A stretch of DNA of 64,000 nucleotides from assembly GCF_034259325.1 (NCBI RefSeq), contig NZ_JAXIVS010000001.1:620001-684000 (forward strand), read 5' to 3'. The position numbers were made by a program, and so were the translations under genes. The DNA is from Hyalangium ruber. Its GTDB lineage: Bacteria > Myxococcota > Myxococcia > Myxococcales > Myxococcaceae. The notes beneath the pieces were generated by a model. That model was not told the origin of the DNA, searched no databases, and worked only from the letters and a program-made list of their open reading frames with translations. Shown piece by piece: positions 55,292-63,925 of this stretch. Every line of letters starts with the position of its first letter. Position 1 is the first letter of the stretch.

Positions 55292-56482
55292 ATGCCCTCC
55301 TCCCTCGAACCCCGTCCCTTGTTCGACGCGCTCCGCTCGGGCGCGCCGCTGCCCAACCTCGCTCCCGATGCCGTGGAGCAGGCCCGCACCCTCGCGAAGG
55401 ATCCGGCCGCCGCCCCCTCCGCCTCCGTCGAGGCCCTGCCACCCGCCCTCGCTGAAGCCATCCTCGAGGGCGCCGTCCTCGCCGGCAGCACCGCCCTCCC
55501 TGAGGCCCTCTCCCGCTCGAACGTGAAGGCGCTGGCCAAGTCGGCCAAGAAGGCCCTCTACCGCCTGCGCTCCAAGGGCATCGCCGTCGCCGAGGCCCCG
55601 CGCCCCGCCGCTGAGCCCGCTCGCACTCCCGAGCCCGAGGCCCTCTCCGCCCTCGTCACCACCATCACCACGGATGGCAGGCGCGCCCTGGTGCTCGGCC
55701 GCTCCCTGCGTGAAGGCATCGAGTCGGTGCAGGCCGTCCTCTCCGATGAGCTCGGCGTGATGCAGCTCTCCCTCACCGAGGTGAAGCGCGGCAGCTACCG
55801 CCAGCGCATCAAGGACTCCAAGGGCCTCGCCGTGGAGCTCTCCCGCGAGGAAGGCGCCGCCCTGCTCGCCGAGGCCGCCGCCCTCAACCTGCGCTCACGC
55901 ACCCCCTTCCCCAAGGACCTGGACACGGCGCTGCGCCACCATGGCGTGCAGCCGGCCACCTCCGAGCCCACCCTCCCCCCACCCGAGCCGGACGACGTGC
56001 GCGGCGTCCTCGAGGGCCACACCCTGCACCAGACAGTGGAGATCTCCGAGTGGCTGCCCCCCGAGCCGGAGCTGCGCAAGGTGACGCAGAAGGTGGAGGA
56101 GGTGGTGCATAGCCCGCTGTCGCTCAGCGAGGCCCAGCGCGAGGAGCAGCTGCTGCAGGCGATGCGCTCCCTGGCCCGCGCCTTCTTCACCCCCGAGGTG
56201 CGCAAGCGCTATGGCCTGCGGCTGTGGCGCATGGCCGACTTCTTCGAGCGCAGCGGCCGGGCAAGCGCCGCCCAGGTGGCGCGCGCCGAGGCCCGCCGAC
56301 TCTTCCACGGGCCCGTGGAGCCCTTCTCCCGCTTCGCCGAGTTCCTCTTCGAGAAGGCCCTGCTGCTCATCGGCCCGCGCGCCACCGCGCCCGGTACCCC
56401 CCAGCAGGCCTCTCGCCCGGCCGCCCCGGAGCCCGCCGCCCCATCGGAGCGGCGCAGCCCGGGCGGCCTCATCATCCCCTGA
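55292..56482 (+). CDS. Hypothetical protein, probably myxobacterial-specific
   Basis: A 396-residue Ala/Glu/Leu-rich cytoplasmic protein that I do not recognise. It begins MPSSLEPRPLFDALRSGAPL. A short basic stretch near residue 80 (NVKALAKSAKKALYRLRSKG) is followed by a central mixed domain (ALVLGRSLREGIESVQAVLS; MQLSLTEVKRGSYRQRIKDS) and a helical C-terminal part (RKRYGLRLWRMADFFERSGR; AEFLFEKALLLIGP). The tail is disordered. Codon use matches the neighbours. It lies between a membrane protein and a convergent metalloprotease with no coupling, so context gives little. Confidence 0.75.
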   Translation: MPSSLEPRPLFDALRSGAPLPNLAPDAVEQARTLAKDPAAAPSASVEALPPALAEAILEGAVLAGSTALPEALSRSNVKALAKSAKKALYRLRSKGIAVAEAPRPAAEPARTPEPEALSALVTTITTDGRRALVLGRSLREGIESVQAVLSDELGVMQLSLTEVKRGSYRQRIKDSKGLAVELSREEGAALLAEAAALNLRSRTPFPKDLDTALRHHGVQPATSEPTLPPPEPDDVRGVLEGHTLHQTVEISEWLPPEPELRKVTQKVEEVVHSPLSLSEAQREEQLLQAMRSLARAFFTPEVRKRYGLRLWRMADFFERSGRASAAQVARAEARRLFHGPVEPFSRFAEFLFEKALLLIGPRATAPGTPQQASRPAAPEPAAPSERRSPGGLIIP

Positions 56483-56503
56483 GGCCGGGGACGACGCGCC
56501 GCG

Positions 56504-57307
56504 CTACCCCTCGACGCGCGAGCGCAACAGCAGGTCCAGGTTCTCGTCCTCCCAGGCCTGGGCCCGCTTGAAGTCATGGAAGCGCCGCTCGTGCTCCATG
56601 AACTCCGGCGGGTGGACGCACCGCCGTCCATCCTCGCCCTTCCTCGCCCGGTACACGTGGTGCAGCATCTCGTGGAAGACGATCCACTCCACGAAGTACC
56701 GGGGCACCACCGGCTGATCCAGCGCCGGGTGGATGCGGATCACCTTCGAGTCCGCCGCGTACGAGCCCATCTTGATGCTCTTGCGCGGCCCCTTCACCCG
56801 CGGCGCCGGGCCGTAGGTGATGGCGGCGCTGATCCGACTCTGGAAGTAGCGCTCGTTGAGCCGGTCGAAGATCCGGCCCAGGTCGTGGTGCCGCCCCACC
56901 GGCTCCAGCCGGATGCGCTTGCGCATCTGCTCCGGAGACACCCGGCGGATGTACGCCTTGTTGCGCTCGATGAACCGGTCCAGCCGCGTGCTGGCCTCCC
57001 CGTCACCCATGCGGACGAAGTCCGCCAGGGCTTGGATCACCTCGTCCGGCGCGGCCAGGAACATGTGGTGCAGCCGCAGCCGGAACATCGCGCGTTGGCG
57101 CTGGAAGGTGAGCATCGTGTGCGTGTTGTCGTGGATCTCGACCGCCACCTTCGCGCGCAGACGCGTGCGAAGACGACGCTCGAGCACGCGCCGCCACACC
57201 TTCAGCAACCGGTTCGGCTCAGGCACCGTCGGTTGCTGGCGGGCGAGTCGCGCTGCGGGGTAACTCCGCTTCCTGACTACGTTTTTCTGTCTCGTCGGGC
57301 GCGCCAT
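56504..57307 (-). CDS. SprT-like zinc metalloprotease
   Basis: A 267-residue cytoplasmic protein. The active-site HExxH is FHEMLHHVYRARKGEDGRRC near residue 205, with the third ligand Glu/His in HPPEFMEHERRFHDFKRAQA, the arrangement of SprT/Spartan-type gluzincins. The upstream half is helical and basic (RRVLERRLRTRLRAKVAVEI), which may bind nucleic acid. SprT-like proteins are linked to DNA-protein crosslink repair in eukaryotes; the bacterial role is inferred. The start is ATG 57307. The 157 bases to the kinase gene show no further gene. Confidence 0.82.
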   Translation of the reverse strand: MARPTRQKNVVRKRSYPAARLARQQPTVPEPNRLLKVWRRVLERRLRTRLRAKVAVEIHDNTHTMLTFQRQRAMFRLRLHHMFLAAPDEVIQALADFVRMGDGEASTRLDRFIERNKAYIRRVSPEQMRKRIRLEPVGRHHDLGRIFDRLNERYFQSRISAAITYGPAPRVKGPRKSIKMGSYAADSKVIRIHPALDQPVVPRYFVEWIVFHEMLHHVYRARKGEDGRRCVHPPEFMEHERRFHDFKRAQAWEDENLDLLLRSRVEG

Positions 57308-57464
57308 GGGTCAGCGCGGGATTCTAAGAGCCCGTCTGACATGTGTAAACGCGACATCCGAAGGCGAAAACCTAGGAATTCCAACGAGTTAAGGGCACTC
57401 GAACGCACCCCCGCCCACTTGTCCGGCCTTGGGGGAGGGAGCCGTACTCGCGGCCAACCCCCTG

Positions 57465-59945
57465 TTATCGCTGGCCTTTTTTGCAGGGGATGGAGAACTC
57501 CTGTAGGCCCTTCACTCCCTCCTTCAGGGTCTTGACGAAGCTGCCCTTGTTCGGCCTCCTGTTCGAGGAGCAGACGAACACCACGCGGATGGAGCCCGGG
57601 GGCAGGGTCAGCACCTTGTTCGCCTCCACCTTCTTGCCGTTCACCTGCACCACGGCGGTGGTCGAGGAGGTCTTGAACTTCACCTGCACGCCCTTGGGCG
57701 GCTCCGGGATGGGATCGGGGTTGGCGCCCGTCCCCTCGGTCGGAACCGGCGTGCCGGTGGCCGCGACGGCGGCACCCATGGCGGTGCCCGTCTCCGTCCC
57801 CTCCGGAGCACCTGTCGGGTTGGCCAGCGCCGCTTCGGTGCCGGGCGCGGCGGTGCCCTCTTCACCCGTACCGGCGGAAGGCGCGACCTCGGCGACGGGC
57901 GGCGCGGCGGCCTCGGGCGGCGCGGGCTCGGGCTGGGGAGCGCTGCCCTGGGCGGTATCGGTCGGTGTCCCTGGCTGGGGAGGAGCAAAGGGAACGGCCG
58001 GCGGTGGGCCATCCCCTTCCACCATGTCGGACGTGCCGGAGTTCAGCGCCCAGAACAAGCCACCGCCCAGCACGAGCAGCAGCACGACGGCGGCCACGGC
58101 CAGCAGCAGCCCGCGGTTGTTTCGCGGCGCGGGGGTCTCGAGGTCGCTCTCGTAACCGGCGGTGGACTCGTCGTCCTCCACATCCTCGTCGTAGCCGTGG
58201 GCCGCGTCGGTGTGCTCCCCCTCTCCCAGCCCCGATTCGGTGTCCACGACCGAGTCTTCTTCCGGGGCGGGCTTCGCGTACTGGCGGGAGGCCGGCCGCT
58301 GGTTCACCGTGGCCGGGGTCAGGGAGACGGACTGTGAGCCCTCGTCGTCGTCGTGCCGCAGCCGCTGGTTGAGCGTCGGCTGCGTCAGCGAGATGGACTG
58401 GGCGCCATCCTCCTCATCCTCCACGAGCGCCTGGCGCGAGGGCGGCGTCGCGGGCCGCCGGCCGCGCGGCTCCGTGTCCCGGTCCAGCCCAGGGCCGGAG
58501 CGGCGAGGCGGCGGCAGCGTGTCCGCCACGGATGAAGCCGGGGGAGCGCGCCGCGGGCCGCGCTCCTGCACGGTGGACTCCCCAGGCTCGGGGCGATGGA
58601 AGCCCACGGGGATGGTGCCGACGGCGGTGCTCTCCTCGGCGTCATCCTCGAAGTCCTCGCGACCCCGGGCCGGCTCGGCCCCGGTGTCCTCCTCGGAGAA
58701 CTCCTCCTCGAGTTCCTGCCGGATCTCCTCGACCGCATCGCGCGAAGCCGGAGGCCTCGTCTGGGAGGCGGGCAGTTCCCGAGGCCGTGCCATCTGCGTG
58801 GGCGGCTCCGGCTCGGCGCCATAGTCCGGCGGGGCGGCCACTCCCTCGCCCGTGGGCCGACGCATCGGCCGGGCCGTGAGCCCCGCCGCCATCGGCGCGG
58901 TGCCCTCCCGGCGCCCCGCGGGCATCGGCAGGGTCGCGTCCTTGCGCCCCGCGGGCGCGGCGATGGGGATGTGCAGGACGGTGCGCTCTTCCTCCTCGCC
59001 CATCAGCCGCGCGACGTAGTCGGAGATGTCCGTGCTCTGGCGGATGATACCCGAGGCGAGGAACGCCTCCAGGTCCTCCTGCACCTCGCCGGCCCGCTGG
59101 TAGCGCAGCTCCCGGTCCTTCACCAGGCAGCGCATGATGATGCGCGACAGCTCGGTGGGGTAGTCGTCCCGCAGCAGGTGCGGAGGCGACGGATCCTCGG
59201 AGCGGATGGCGTAGAGGATGCCCTCGGTGGTGGGCTTGGCGAAGGGGCTCTTCCCGGTGGTGATCTCGTACATCATCGTGCCGAGCGCGAAGATGTCGGC
59301 GCGGTGGTCCAGCGTCTTCTGGGACACCTGCTCCGGGGAGAGGTAGAGGAACTTGCCCTTGATGACGCCCGGCTTGCTGCGCGCCTCGATGAAGGCGCCC
59401 GCCTTGGCGATGCCGAAGTCGACGAGCTTCACCCGCCCGTCGTAGGCGATCATCACGTTCTGGGGGCTGATGTCCCGGTGGATGAGGTCCAGCGGGCGGC
59501 CGTCCACCGCGCACGCGGCATGCGCGTAGTCGAGCCCGGCGGACACCTGGGCGCAGATGGCCGCGGCGACGCCGTAGGGCACGGTGGCGTTGAACTTCTG
59601 CTCCTCCTGCACCACCCGGCGAAGGTCGATGCCCTCGACGAACTCCATCGCGATGAAGATGGTGTTGTCGAGCTTCCCCAGCTCGTACACCTGCACGATG
59701 TTGGGGTGGTGCAGCTGCGCGGCGATCTTCGCCTCGTCCAGGAACATCTGGACGAACTCCGGCTCCTCCGAGAGGTACGGGAGGATGCGCTTGAGCACCA
59801 CCAGATCCGGCTTGGGGGGCTGCTGCGCGAGAAAGAGCTCCGCCATCCCCCCCACCGCGAGCCGCTTGATGAGGAGGTACTTGCCAAAGGGGATGGCAGT
59901 CTGGGGAGAGTTGGAGGAAATGGGGATTCCGCCGTGGCTGATCAA
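57465..59945 (-). CDS. Transmembrane Ser/Thr protein kinase with PEGA-like C terminus
   Basis: An 826-residue Hanks-type kinase. Kinase domain (about 22-290): Gly loop LAVGGMAELFLAQQ, catalytic Lys in VVLKRILPYL, catalytic loop DLIHRDISPQNVMIA, DFGIAKAG, and GKFLYLSPEQVSQKTLDHRA in the activation segment; all key residues are present. A 330-residue disordered, acidic/Pro linker follows, then one membrane helix (GLLLAVAAVVLLLVLGGGLF), an Ala/Pro/Thr-rich stretch and a C-terminal beta domain resembling PEGA (TTAVVQVNGKKVEANKVLTL), outside the inner membrane. The only start available upstream of the kinase domain is TTG at 59945, without a clear ribosome-binding site, so the N terminus is uncertain. 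FHA partners at 7.9 and 15.6 kb are unlinked. Confidence 0.9.
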   Translation of the reverse strand: MISHGGIPISSNSPQTAIPFGKYLLIKRLAVGGMAELFLAQQPPKPDLVVLKRILPYLSEEPEFVQMFLDEAKIAAQLHHPNIVQVYELGKLDNTIFIAMEFVEGIDLRRVVQEEQKFNATVPYGVAAAICAQVSAGLDYAHAACAVDGRPLDLIHRDISPQNVMIAYDGRVKLVDFGIAKAGAFIEARSKPGVIKGKFLYLSPEQVSQKTLDHRADIFALGTMMYEITTGKSPFAKPTTEGILYAIRSEDPSPPHLLRDDYPTELSRIIMRCLVKDRELRYQRAGEVQEDLEAFLASGIIRQSTDISDYVARLMGEEEERTVLHIPIAAPAGRKDATLPMPAGRREGTAPMAAGLTARPMRRPTGEGVAAPPDYGAEPEPPTQMARPRELPASQTRPPASRDAVEEIRQELEEEFSEEDTGAEPARGREDFEDDAEESTAVGTIPVGFHRPEPGESTVQERGPRRAPPASSVADTLPPPRRSGPGLDRDTEPRGRRPATPPSRQALVEDEEDGAQSISLTQPTLNQRLRHDDDEGSQSVSLTPATVNQRPASRQYAKPAPEEDSVVDTESGLGEGEHTDAAHGYDEDVEDDESTAGYESDLETPAPRNNRGLLLAVAAVVLLLVLGGGLFWALNSGTSDMVEGDGPPPAVPFAPPQPGTPTDTAQGSAPQPEPAPPEAAAPPVAEVAPSAGTGEEGTAAPGTEAALANPTGAPEGTETGTAMGAAVAATGTPVPTEGTGANPDPIPEPPKGVQVKFKTSSTTAVVQVNGKKVEANKVLTLPPGSIRVVFVCSSNRRPNKGSFVKTLKEGVKGLQEFSIPCKKGQR

Positions 59946-60036
59946 GAAGGTGGGTTCGGTCGATCGGACCTGACGCCTCCGGAGCTTACCCTAAACACGT
60001 AATTCGGGGAGCCAAGAGGCGTGAAGTGGGGGCAAC

Positions 60037-61116
60037 CTAGGGCGTCCCCGCGTCGAAGACGCCCGGCAGGTCGGTCTCGCAGTTCTGCGGGTAGAGAACA
60101 TAGGTGTACTGCTGGTTCGAGCCAGGCACGTACCCCGCGTCACGGGCGGCGAAGCTACAGCTGGAGAAGGTGCCTCCATCCGGAGCGTTGAAGCCGCCGT
60201 CCCCACAGGGCACGTGGCTATACGTGTCCCACACGCCGCGGATGCCGTTGGGGAAGAAGACGGTGCCGCCGTCCTGCACGCGGGCGTGCCAGTCGCAGCG
60301 GGTGGAGCCGCCATCGCGGGTCTCGCCGAAGGTCTTGTAGTTGTTCACCAGTACACCTCCGGACACCTCGAAGCCCAGGTAGGTGGTGTCCGCCGGGTCT
60401 GCCGGGCGCTGCTTGAGGGCCTCGGGGTTGGCGTGGGTGATGGTGATGGGGCCGGGGATGTGGACGCGGGCGCCGCCGTACTCGGGGTTGGCCTGCGTCG
60501 AGCCACCGGTGGCGTTGCCGAAGCCGGCGGGCACGGTGAGGTCCGCCGGAACCGTGACGGTGCCCGTCTTGGTGATGTTGAGCTTGCCGGTGACGCCGGG
60601 GATGCCGAGGCGGAAGTCGCTCTTGAGCACGGGCCGGTAGGCGTGGCGGGTGGTGTCGTCCGCGTCCGTGCCGGTGGAGTTGTAGCGCCGGAAGAGACCG
60701 TCGATGGTCACCTGATCGCCCACCGCGGGCAGGTAGTTCGTCACCGGGTCGGTGAAGTACTTGTCGACGTACATGCCCTCCTTCGGGAAGCAGGGATCCA
60801 CGACCCAGAGGTAGGCGATGTAATCGCCCTGGTTGCCTCGGAAGAAGCTGTCCACCGTGGTGACGACCAGGCCCGAGAGCTGGACACGCTGGCCTTGATC
60901 CCCGTCAGCGCGGAGCTGGCCGATGGGGCCCCGGCCCTGGCTGTCGGCCACGGGGCACTGGCGCCCCCCGTCCGGGTTGTTCGTTCCGCCGTCGTTCTGG
61001 TTGCAGACGCCGGTACAGCCGTTCGGGTCCTCCGTGCCCGGGTCCTCGCGGCCAGCACAGGCGATGCCCGCCAAGGAAACCCAGGCCGCCGCAACGAGCA
61101 TCTTGCGCTGGTGCAT
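60037..61116 (-). CDS. Hypothetical lipoprotein
   Basis: A 359-residue envelope protein with lipobox LAGIACA, Cys at about residue 20, followed by an Asp/Asn/Gly-rich and Cys-containing spacer (DPNGCTGVCNQNDGGTNNPD). The rest is beta-rich and resembles OB-fold-like repeats (VQLSGLVVTTVDSFFRGNQG; VGDQVTIDGLFRRYNSTG), with several cysteines likely in disulfides (CSFAARDAGYVPG, YPQNCETDLPG). No family is recognised. It is divergent from the oxidoreductase operon, with 152 bases between the starts. Confidence 0.75.
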   Translation of the reverse strand: MHQRKMLVAAAWVSLAGIACAGREDPGTEDPNGCTGVCNQNDGGTNNPDGGRQCPVADSQGRGPIGQLRADGDQGQRVQLSGLVVTTVDSFFRGNQGDYIAYLWVVDPCFPKEGMYVDKYFTDPVTNYLPAVGDQVTIDGLFRRYNSTGTDADDTTRHAYRPVLKSDFRLGIPGVTGKLNITKTGTVTVPADLTVPAGFGNATGGSTQANPEYGGARVHIPGPITITHANPEALKQRPADPADTTYLGFEVSGGVLVNNYKTFGETRDGGSTRCDWHARVQDGGTVFFPNGIRGVWDTYSHVPCGDGGFNAPDGGTFSSCSFAARDAGYVPGSNQQYTYVLYPQNCETDLPGVFDAGTP

Positions 61117-61268
61117 CGCGTTTCTCCTATGGATCTACCGCCACAGCGCTCCATAGAGTCCCGGAGCCTTCGTCCTGATACGGGGCGCCTTATACCGGGG
61201 GGTTGCGCGGGGCGGCAAGGAAGCCCACCAGCCCTCCTGTGACACACACGTGAAATCCGGAGGAGCGC

Positions 61269-62297
61269 ATGAAAGCCGTGGTGTTCCACCAGCACGGAGA
61301 CGAGCAAGTCCTCCAGCACACCGACGTCGCCGAGCCTTCGGTGGGTTCGCGAGACGTGCTCGTGCGCGTCAAGGCGGTGGCGCTCAACCACCTGGACATC
61401 TTCACGCGCCAGGGCTGGCCGGGGCTGAAGCTGGAGCTGCCCCACATCCTGGGGAGCGACATCGCGGGCGTGGTGGAGCGGGTGGGCCCGGAGGTGGGCG
61501 ATCTGGCCCCCGGCGCCGAGGTGCTGGTGAACCCGGGCCTGTCCTGTGGGGCGTGTGAGCGGTGCCTCACCGGAGAGGACAACCTCTGTCGCCAGTACCG
61601 CATCATCGGCGAGCACGTGCGCGGCGGGTACGCGGAGTTCGTCTCCGTGCCCCGACAGAACATCCTGCCCAAGCCCGCTCGGATCACCTTCGCCGAGGCC
61701 GCCTGTCTGCCCCGCACCTACCTCACCGCGTGGACGATGCTGGTGCGCCGCGCCCAGGTACGGCCGGGGGAGACGGTGCTGGTCCACGCGGCGGGCTCCG
61801 GGGTGGGCAGCGCGGCGGTGCAGATCTGCAAGCTGCTGGGGGCCAAGGTCATCGCCACCGCCTCCACCGAGGCGAAGCTCCAGCGGGCCCGGCAGCTGGG
61901 GGCCGACCACACCATCAACTATGTCGAGAAGGACTTCCTCGACGAGGTGAAGCGCATCACCCAGCGCCGGCTGGTGGATGTCGTCTTCGAGCACGTGGGC
62001 GCCGCCACCTTCGAGAAGAGCGTGGCGTGCCTGCCCTACGGCGGACGGCTCGTCACCTGCGGGGCGACGACGGGCTATGAGGCGAAGCTGGACCTGCGGG
62101 TGCTCTTCTACAAGCGCATCTCCCTGCTGGGCAGCACCATGGGCAGCAAGGGCGACCTCTTCCGCGTGCTGCAGCTCGTCGAGGAGGGCAAGCTCAAGCC
62201 GGTGCTGGACCGCACGCTGCCGCTGGCGGACGCCGCCCAGGCCCACCGGCTCATGAAGGACAGAGCGCAGTTCGGAAATCTCGTGCTGATCCCGTAG
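61269..62297 (+). CDS. Zinc-binding MDR-type oxidoreductase (quinone oxidoreductase/alcohol dehydrogenase family)
   Basis: A 342-residue NADPH-dependent medium-chain dehydrogenase/reductase. The GroES-like N-terminal domain carries a structural zinc lobe, NPGLSCGACERCLTGEDNLC, with four cysteines. The catalytic zinc ligands are not present: the first is Asn-His-Leu-Asp (ALNHLDIFTRQG) and the GHE motif is HILGSDIAGVVE. The Rossmann domain has VLVHAAGSGVGSAAVQICKL for the cofactor. This fits quinone-oxidoreductase-like enzymes that keep only the structural zinc. GGAGG is 5 bases before the ATG. It begins a three-gene operon with 13-base gaps. Confidence 0.9.
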   Translation: MKAVVFHQHGDEQVLQHTDVAEPSVGSRDVLVRVKAVALNHLDIFTRQGWPGLKLELPHILGSDIAGVVERVGPEVGDLAPGAEVLVNPGLSCGACERCLTGEDNLCRQYRIIGEHVRGGYAEFVSVPRQNILPKPARITFAEAACLPRTYLTAWTMLVRRAQVRPGETVLVHAAGSGVGSAAVQICKLLGAKVIATASTEAKLQRARQLGADHTINYVEKDFLDEVKRITQRRLVDVVFEHVGAATFEKSVACLPYGGRLVTCGATTGYEAKLDLRVLFYKRISLLGSTMGSKGDLFRVLQLVEEGKLKPVLDRTLPLADAAQAHRLMKDRAQFGNLVLIP

Positions 62298-62310
62298 GCT
62301 CCGTCCCCCG

Positions 62311-63132
62311 ATGCCGTTCCCCCTCCCCCGCTTCCTCCAGGGCCTGAAGCCCACCCTCCACATCGCCCACCGCGGCGGCGCCTTGCTGGCGCCGGAGAAC
62401 ACCCTGACCGCCTTCCGCATGGCGGTGGAGCGCTACCACACGCAGATGCTGGAGCTGGACGTCCACCTCACGCGCGACGGAGAAGTCGTCGTCGCCCACG
62501 ACGCCACGCTCGAGCGCTGCACCGACGGCACGGGCCCGCTGGCCGCCCTCACCCTGGCCGAGCTGCAGCGCCTGGATGCCGGCTACCGCTTCACCTCCGA
62601 CGAGGGCCGCACCTTTCCCTTCCGAGGCCTGGGCGTGCGCCTTCCCACCCTCCGCGAGGTGCTGCGCGCCTTCCCCGGCCTGCGCATCAACCTGGAGATG
62701 AAGCCGGAGACCCCGGGCACCGAGGACGTGCTCCACGGGGTGCTGCGCGAGGAAGAAGCGCTGGAGCGGGTCTGCATGGGCAGCGAGCACGACGCCGTGG
62801 GCGAGCGCCTGGCCGCCCGCATGCCGGACGCCTGCCACTTCTACCCCCGCGAGGCCCTCGTCCAGTACGTGCTCGCCCTGCGCAGCGGCGAGCAGCCCTT
62901 CGTGGATCCGCGCTACACCGTCATCGACATGCCCGTGTACTTCGGAGAGATGCGGCTCATCGACGCCGACTTCCTGCGCGCCACCGCCGCCCACGGCAAG
63001 TGGGTCAATGTCTGGACCGTGGATGATCCGGACGAGATGCGCCGCCTCGTCGCCGAAGGTGTCGGCGGCATCATGACCGACCGACCGGATCTGCTGCGGC
63101 AGGTCCTCGACGCCTCCCCTCACGCTCCCTAG
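62311..63132 (+). CDS. Glycerophosphodiester phosphodiesterase
   Basis: A 273-residue cytoplasmic GDPD-family TIM-barrel enzyme that cleaves glycerophosphodiesters to glycerol-3-phosphate and an alcohol. The catalytic core is complete: HIAHRGGALLAPENTLTAFR with the His-Arg and Glu-Asn, LELDVHLTRDGEVVVAHDAT with the Glu, Asp and second catalytic His, LRINLEMKPETP with Glu, and WVNVWTVDDPDEMRRLVAEG near the end. No signal peptide is seen, so it acts inside the cell. It lies 13 bases after the oxidoreductase gene and 13 before the kinase gene. Confidence 0.92.
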   Translation: MPFPLPRFLQGLKPTLHIAHRGGALLAPENTLTAFRMAVERYHTQMLELDVHLTRDGEVVVAHDATLERCTDGTGPLAALTLAELQRLDAGYRFTSDEGRTFPFRGLGVRLPTLREVLRAFPGLRINLEMKPETPGTEDVLHGVLREEEALERVCMGSEHDAVGERLAARMPDACHFYPREALVQYVLALRSGEQPFVDPRYTVIDMPVYFGEMRLIDADFLRATAAHGKWVNVWTVDDPDEMRRLVAEGVGGIMTDRPDLLRQVLDASPHAP

Positions 63133-63145
63133 CCCCTGCCCGCCC

Positions 63146-63925
63146 ATGCCCCGCACCGTCTCTCGCAAGCGCCCCTCGCCCGCCGCTCCCACCACTCCCG
63201 CCGCGGCACCGACCCCCACCCCCGCGGTGTCCACTCCGGAGCCCGCCGCCGTGGCCTCCCCCACGCCGAAGTCCCGTAACGCGCTCAAGGCGCGCCTGCC
63301 CAAGGCCAAGCGCTTCGTGGCCCTGGCCGGCAACATCGGCGCGGGCAAGACGACGGCCGCCAAGCTGATCAGCCAGGCCTTCGGCTTCGAGCTCTTCGAC
63401 GAGCCGGTCATCGATAACCGGTTCCTCAAGGACTACTACGCCGACATGCGCCGCTGGAGCTTCACGCTCCAGCTCGAGTTCCTCATCCGCCGCGTGGAGC
63501 ACCACGAGCTCATCCACTCGGTGAAGAAGAGCTGCGTGCAGGACCGCACCCTCTACGAGGATCCGGAGATCTTCGCCAAGTACCTGCACGGCCTGGGGCA
63601 CATGACGAACGCGGAGCTGGACCTCTATTACGAGTACTTCCAGCGCCTCTCGCGCACCATCGCCCCGCCTGACCGGGTCATCTGCTTCTCGGTCGGCTCC
63701 GTGGACGTGCTGCTCGACCGCATCCGCACCCGAGGCCGCGCCGAGGAGAAGGGCATCCAGGGCCAGTTCCTCACCGGCCTCAACGGCTACTACGTCAGCT
63801 TCCCGCACGTGCTGCAGAAGAAGTACGGCGTGGACTGCCTGGTGCTGGATGTCTCCACCCAGGACATCCGCCGGGGCAAGGGACGCGAGGAGTTCCTCGA
63901 TCGCGTCTCCGCCTTCCTGGACTGA
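63146..63925 (+). CDS. Deoxynucleoside kinase
   Basis: A 259-residue dNK-family enzyme that phosphorylates deoxynucleosides for DNA precursor salvage. The P-loop is VALAGNIGAGKTTAAKLISQ near residue 57, preceded by a 50-residue Pro/Ala/Lys-rich extension that is probably disordered and unusual for the family. The catalytic Glu is in FELFDEPVIDN, the DRS-type motif in VQDRTLYEDPEIFAKYL, and the arginine-rich lid in DRIRTRGRAEEKGIQ. Specificity (dA, dC or dG) cannot be read. It is last of the operon and converges on a gene that runs off the window. Confidence 0.9.
   Translation: MPRTVSRKRPSPAAPTTPAAAPTPTPAVSTPEPAAVASPTPKSRNALKARLPKAKRFVALAGNIGAGKTTAAKLISQAFGFELFDEPVIDNRFLKDYYADMRRWSFTLQLEFLIRRVEHHELIHSVKKSCVQDRTLYEDPEIFAKYLHGLGHMTNAELDLYYEYFQRLSRTIAPPDRVICFSVGSVDVLLDRIRTRGRAEEKGIQGQFLTGLNGYYVSFPHVLQKKYGVDCLVLDVSTQDIRRGKGREEFLDRVSAFLD

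Noticed and set aside
53281-55548. Minus-strand open frame of about 750 codons over the GT-C-like gene
   Set aside because: Gln/His/Arg-rich low-complexity text, while the plus strand encodes a clear membrane protein.
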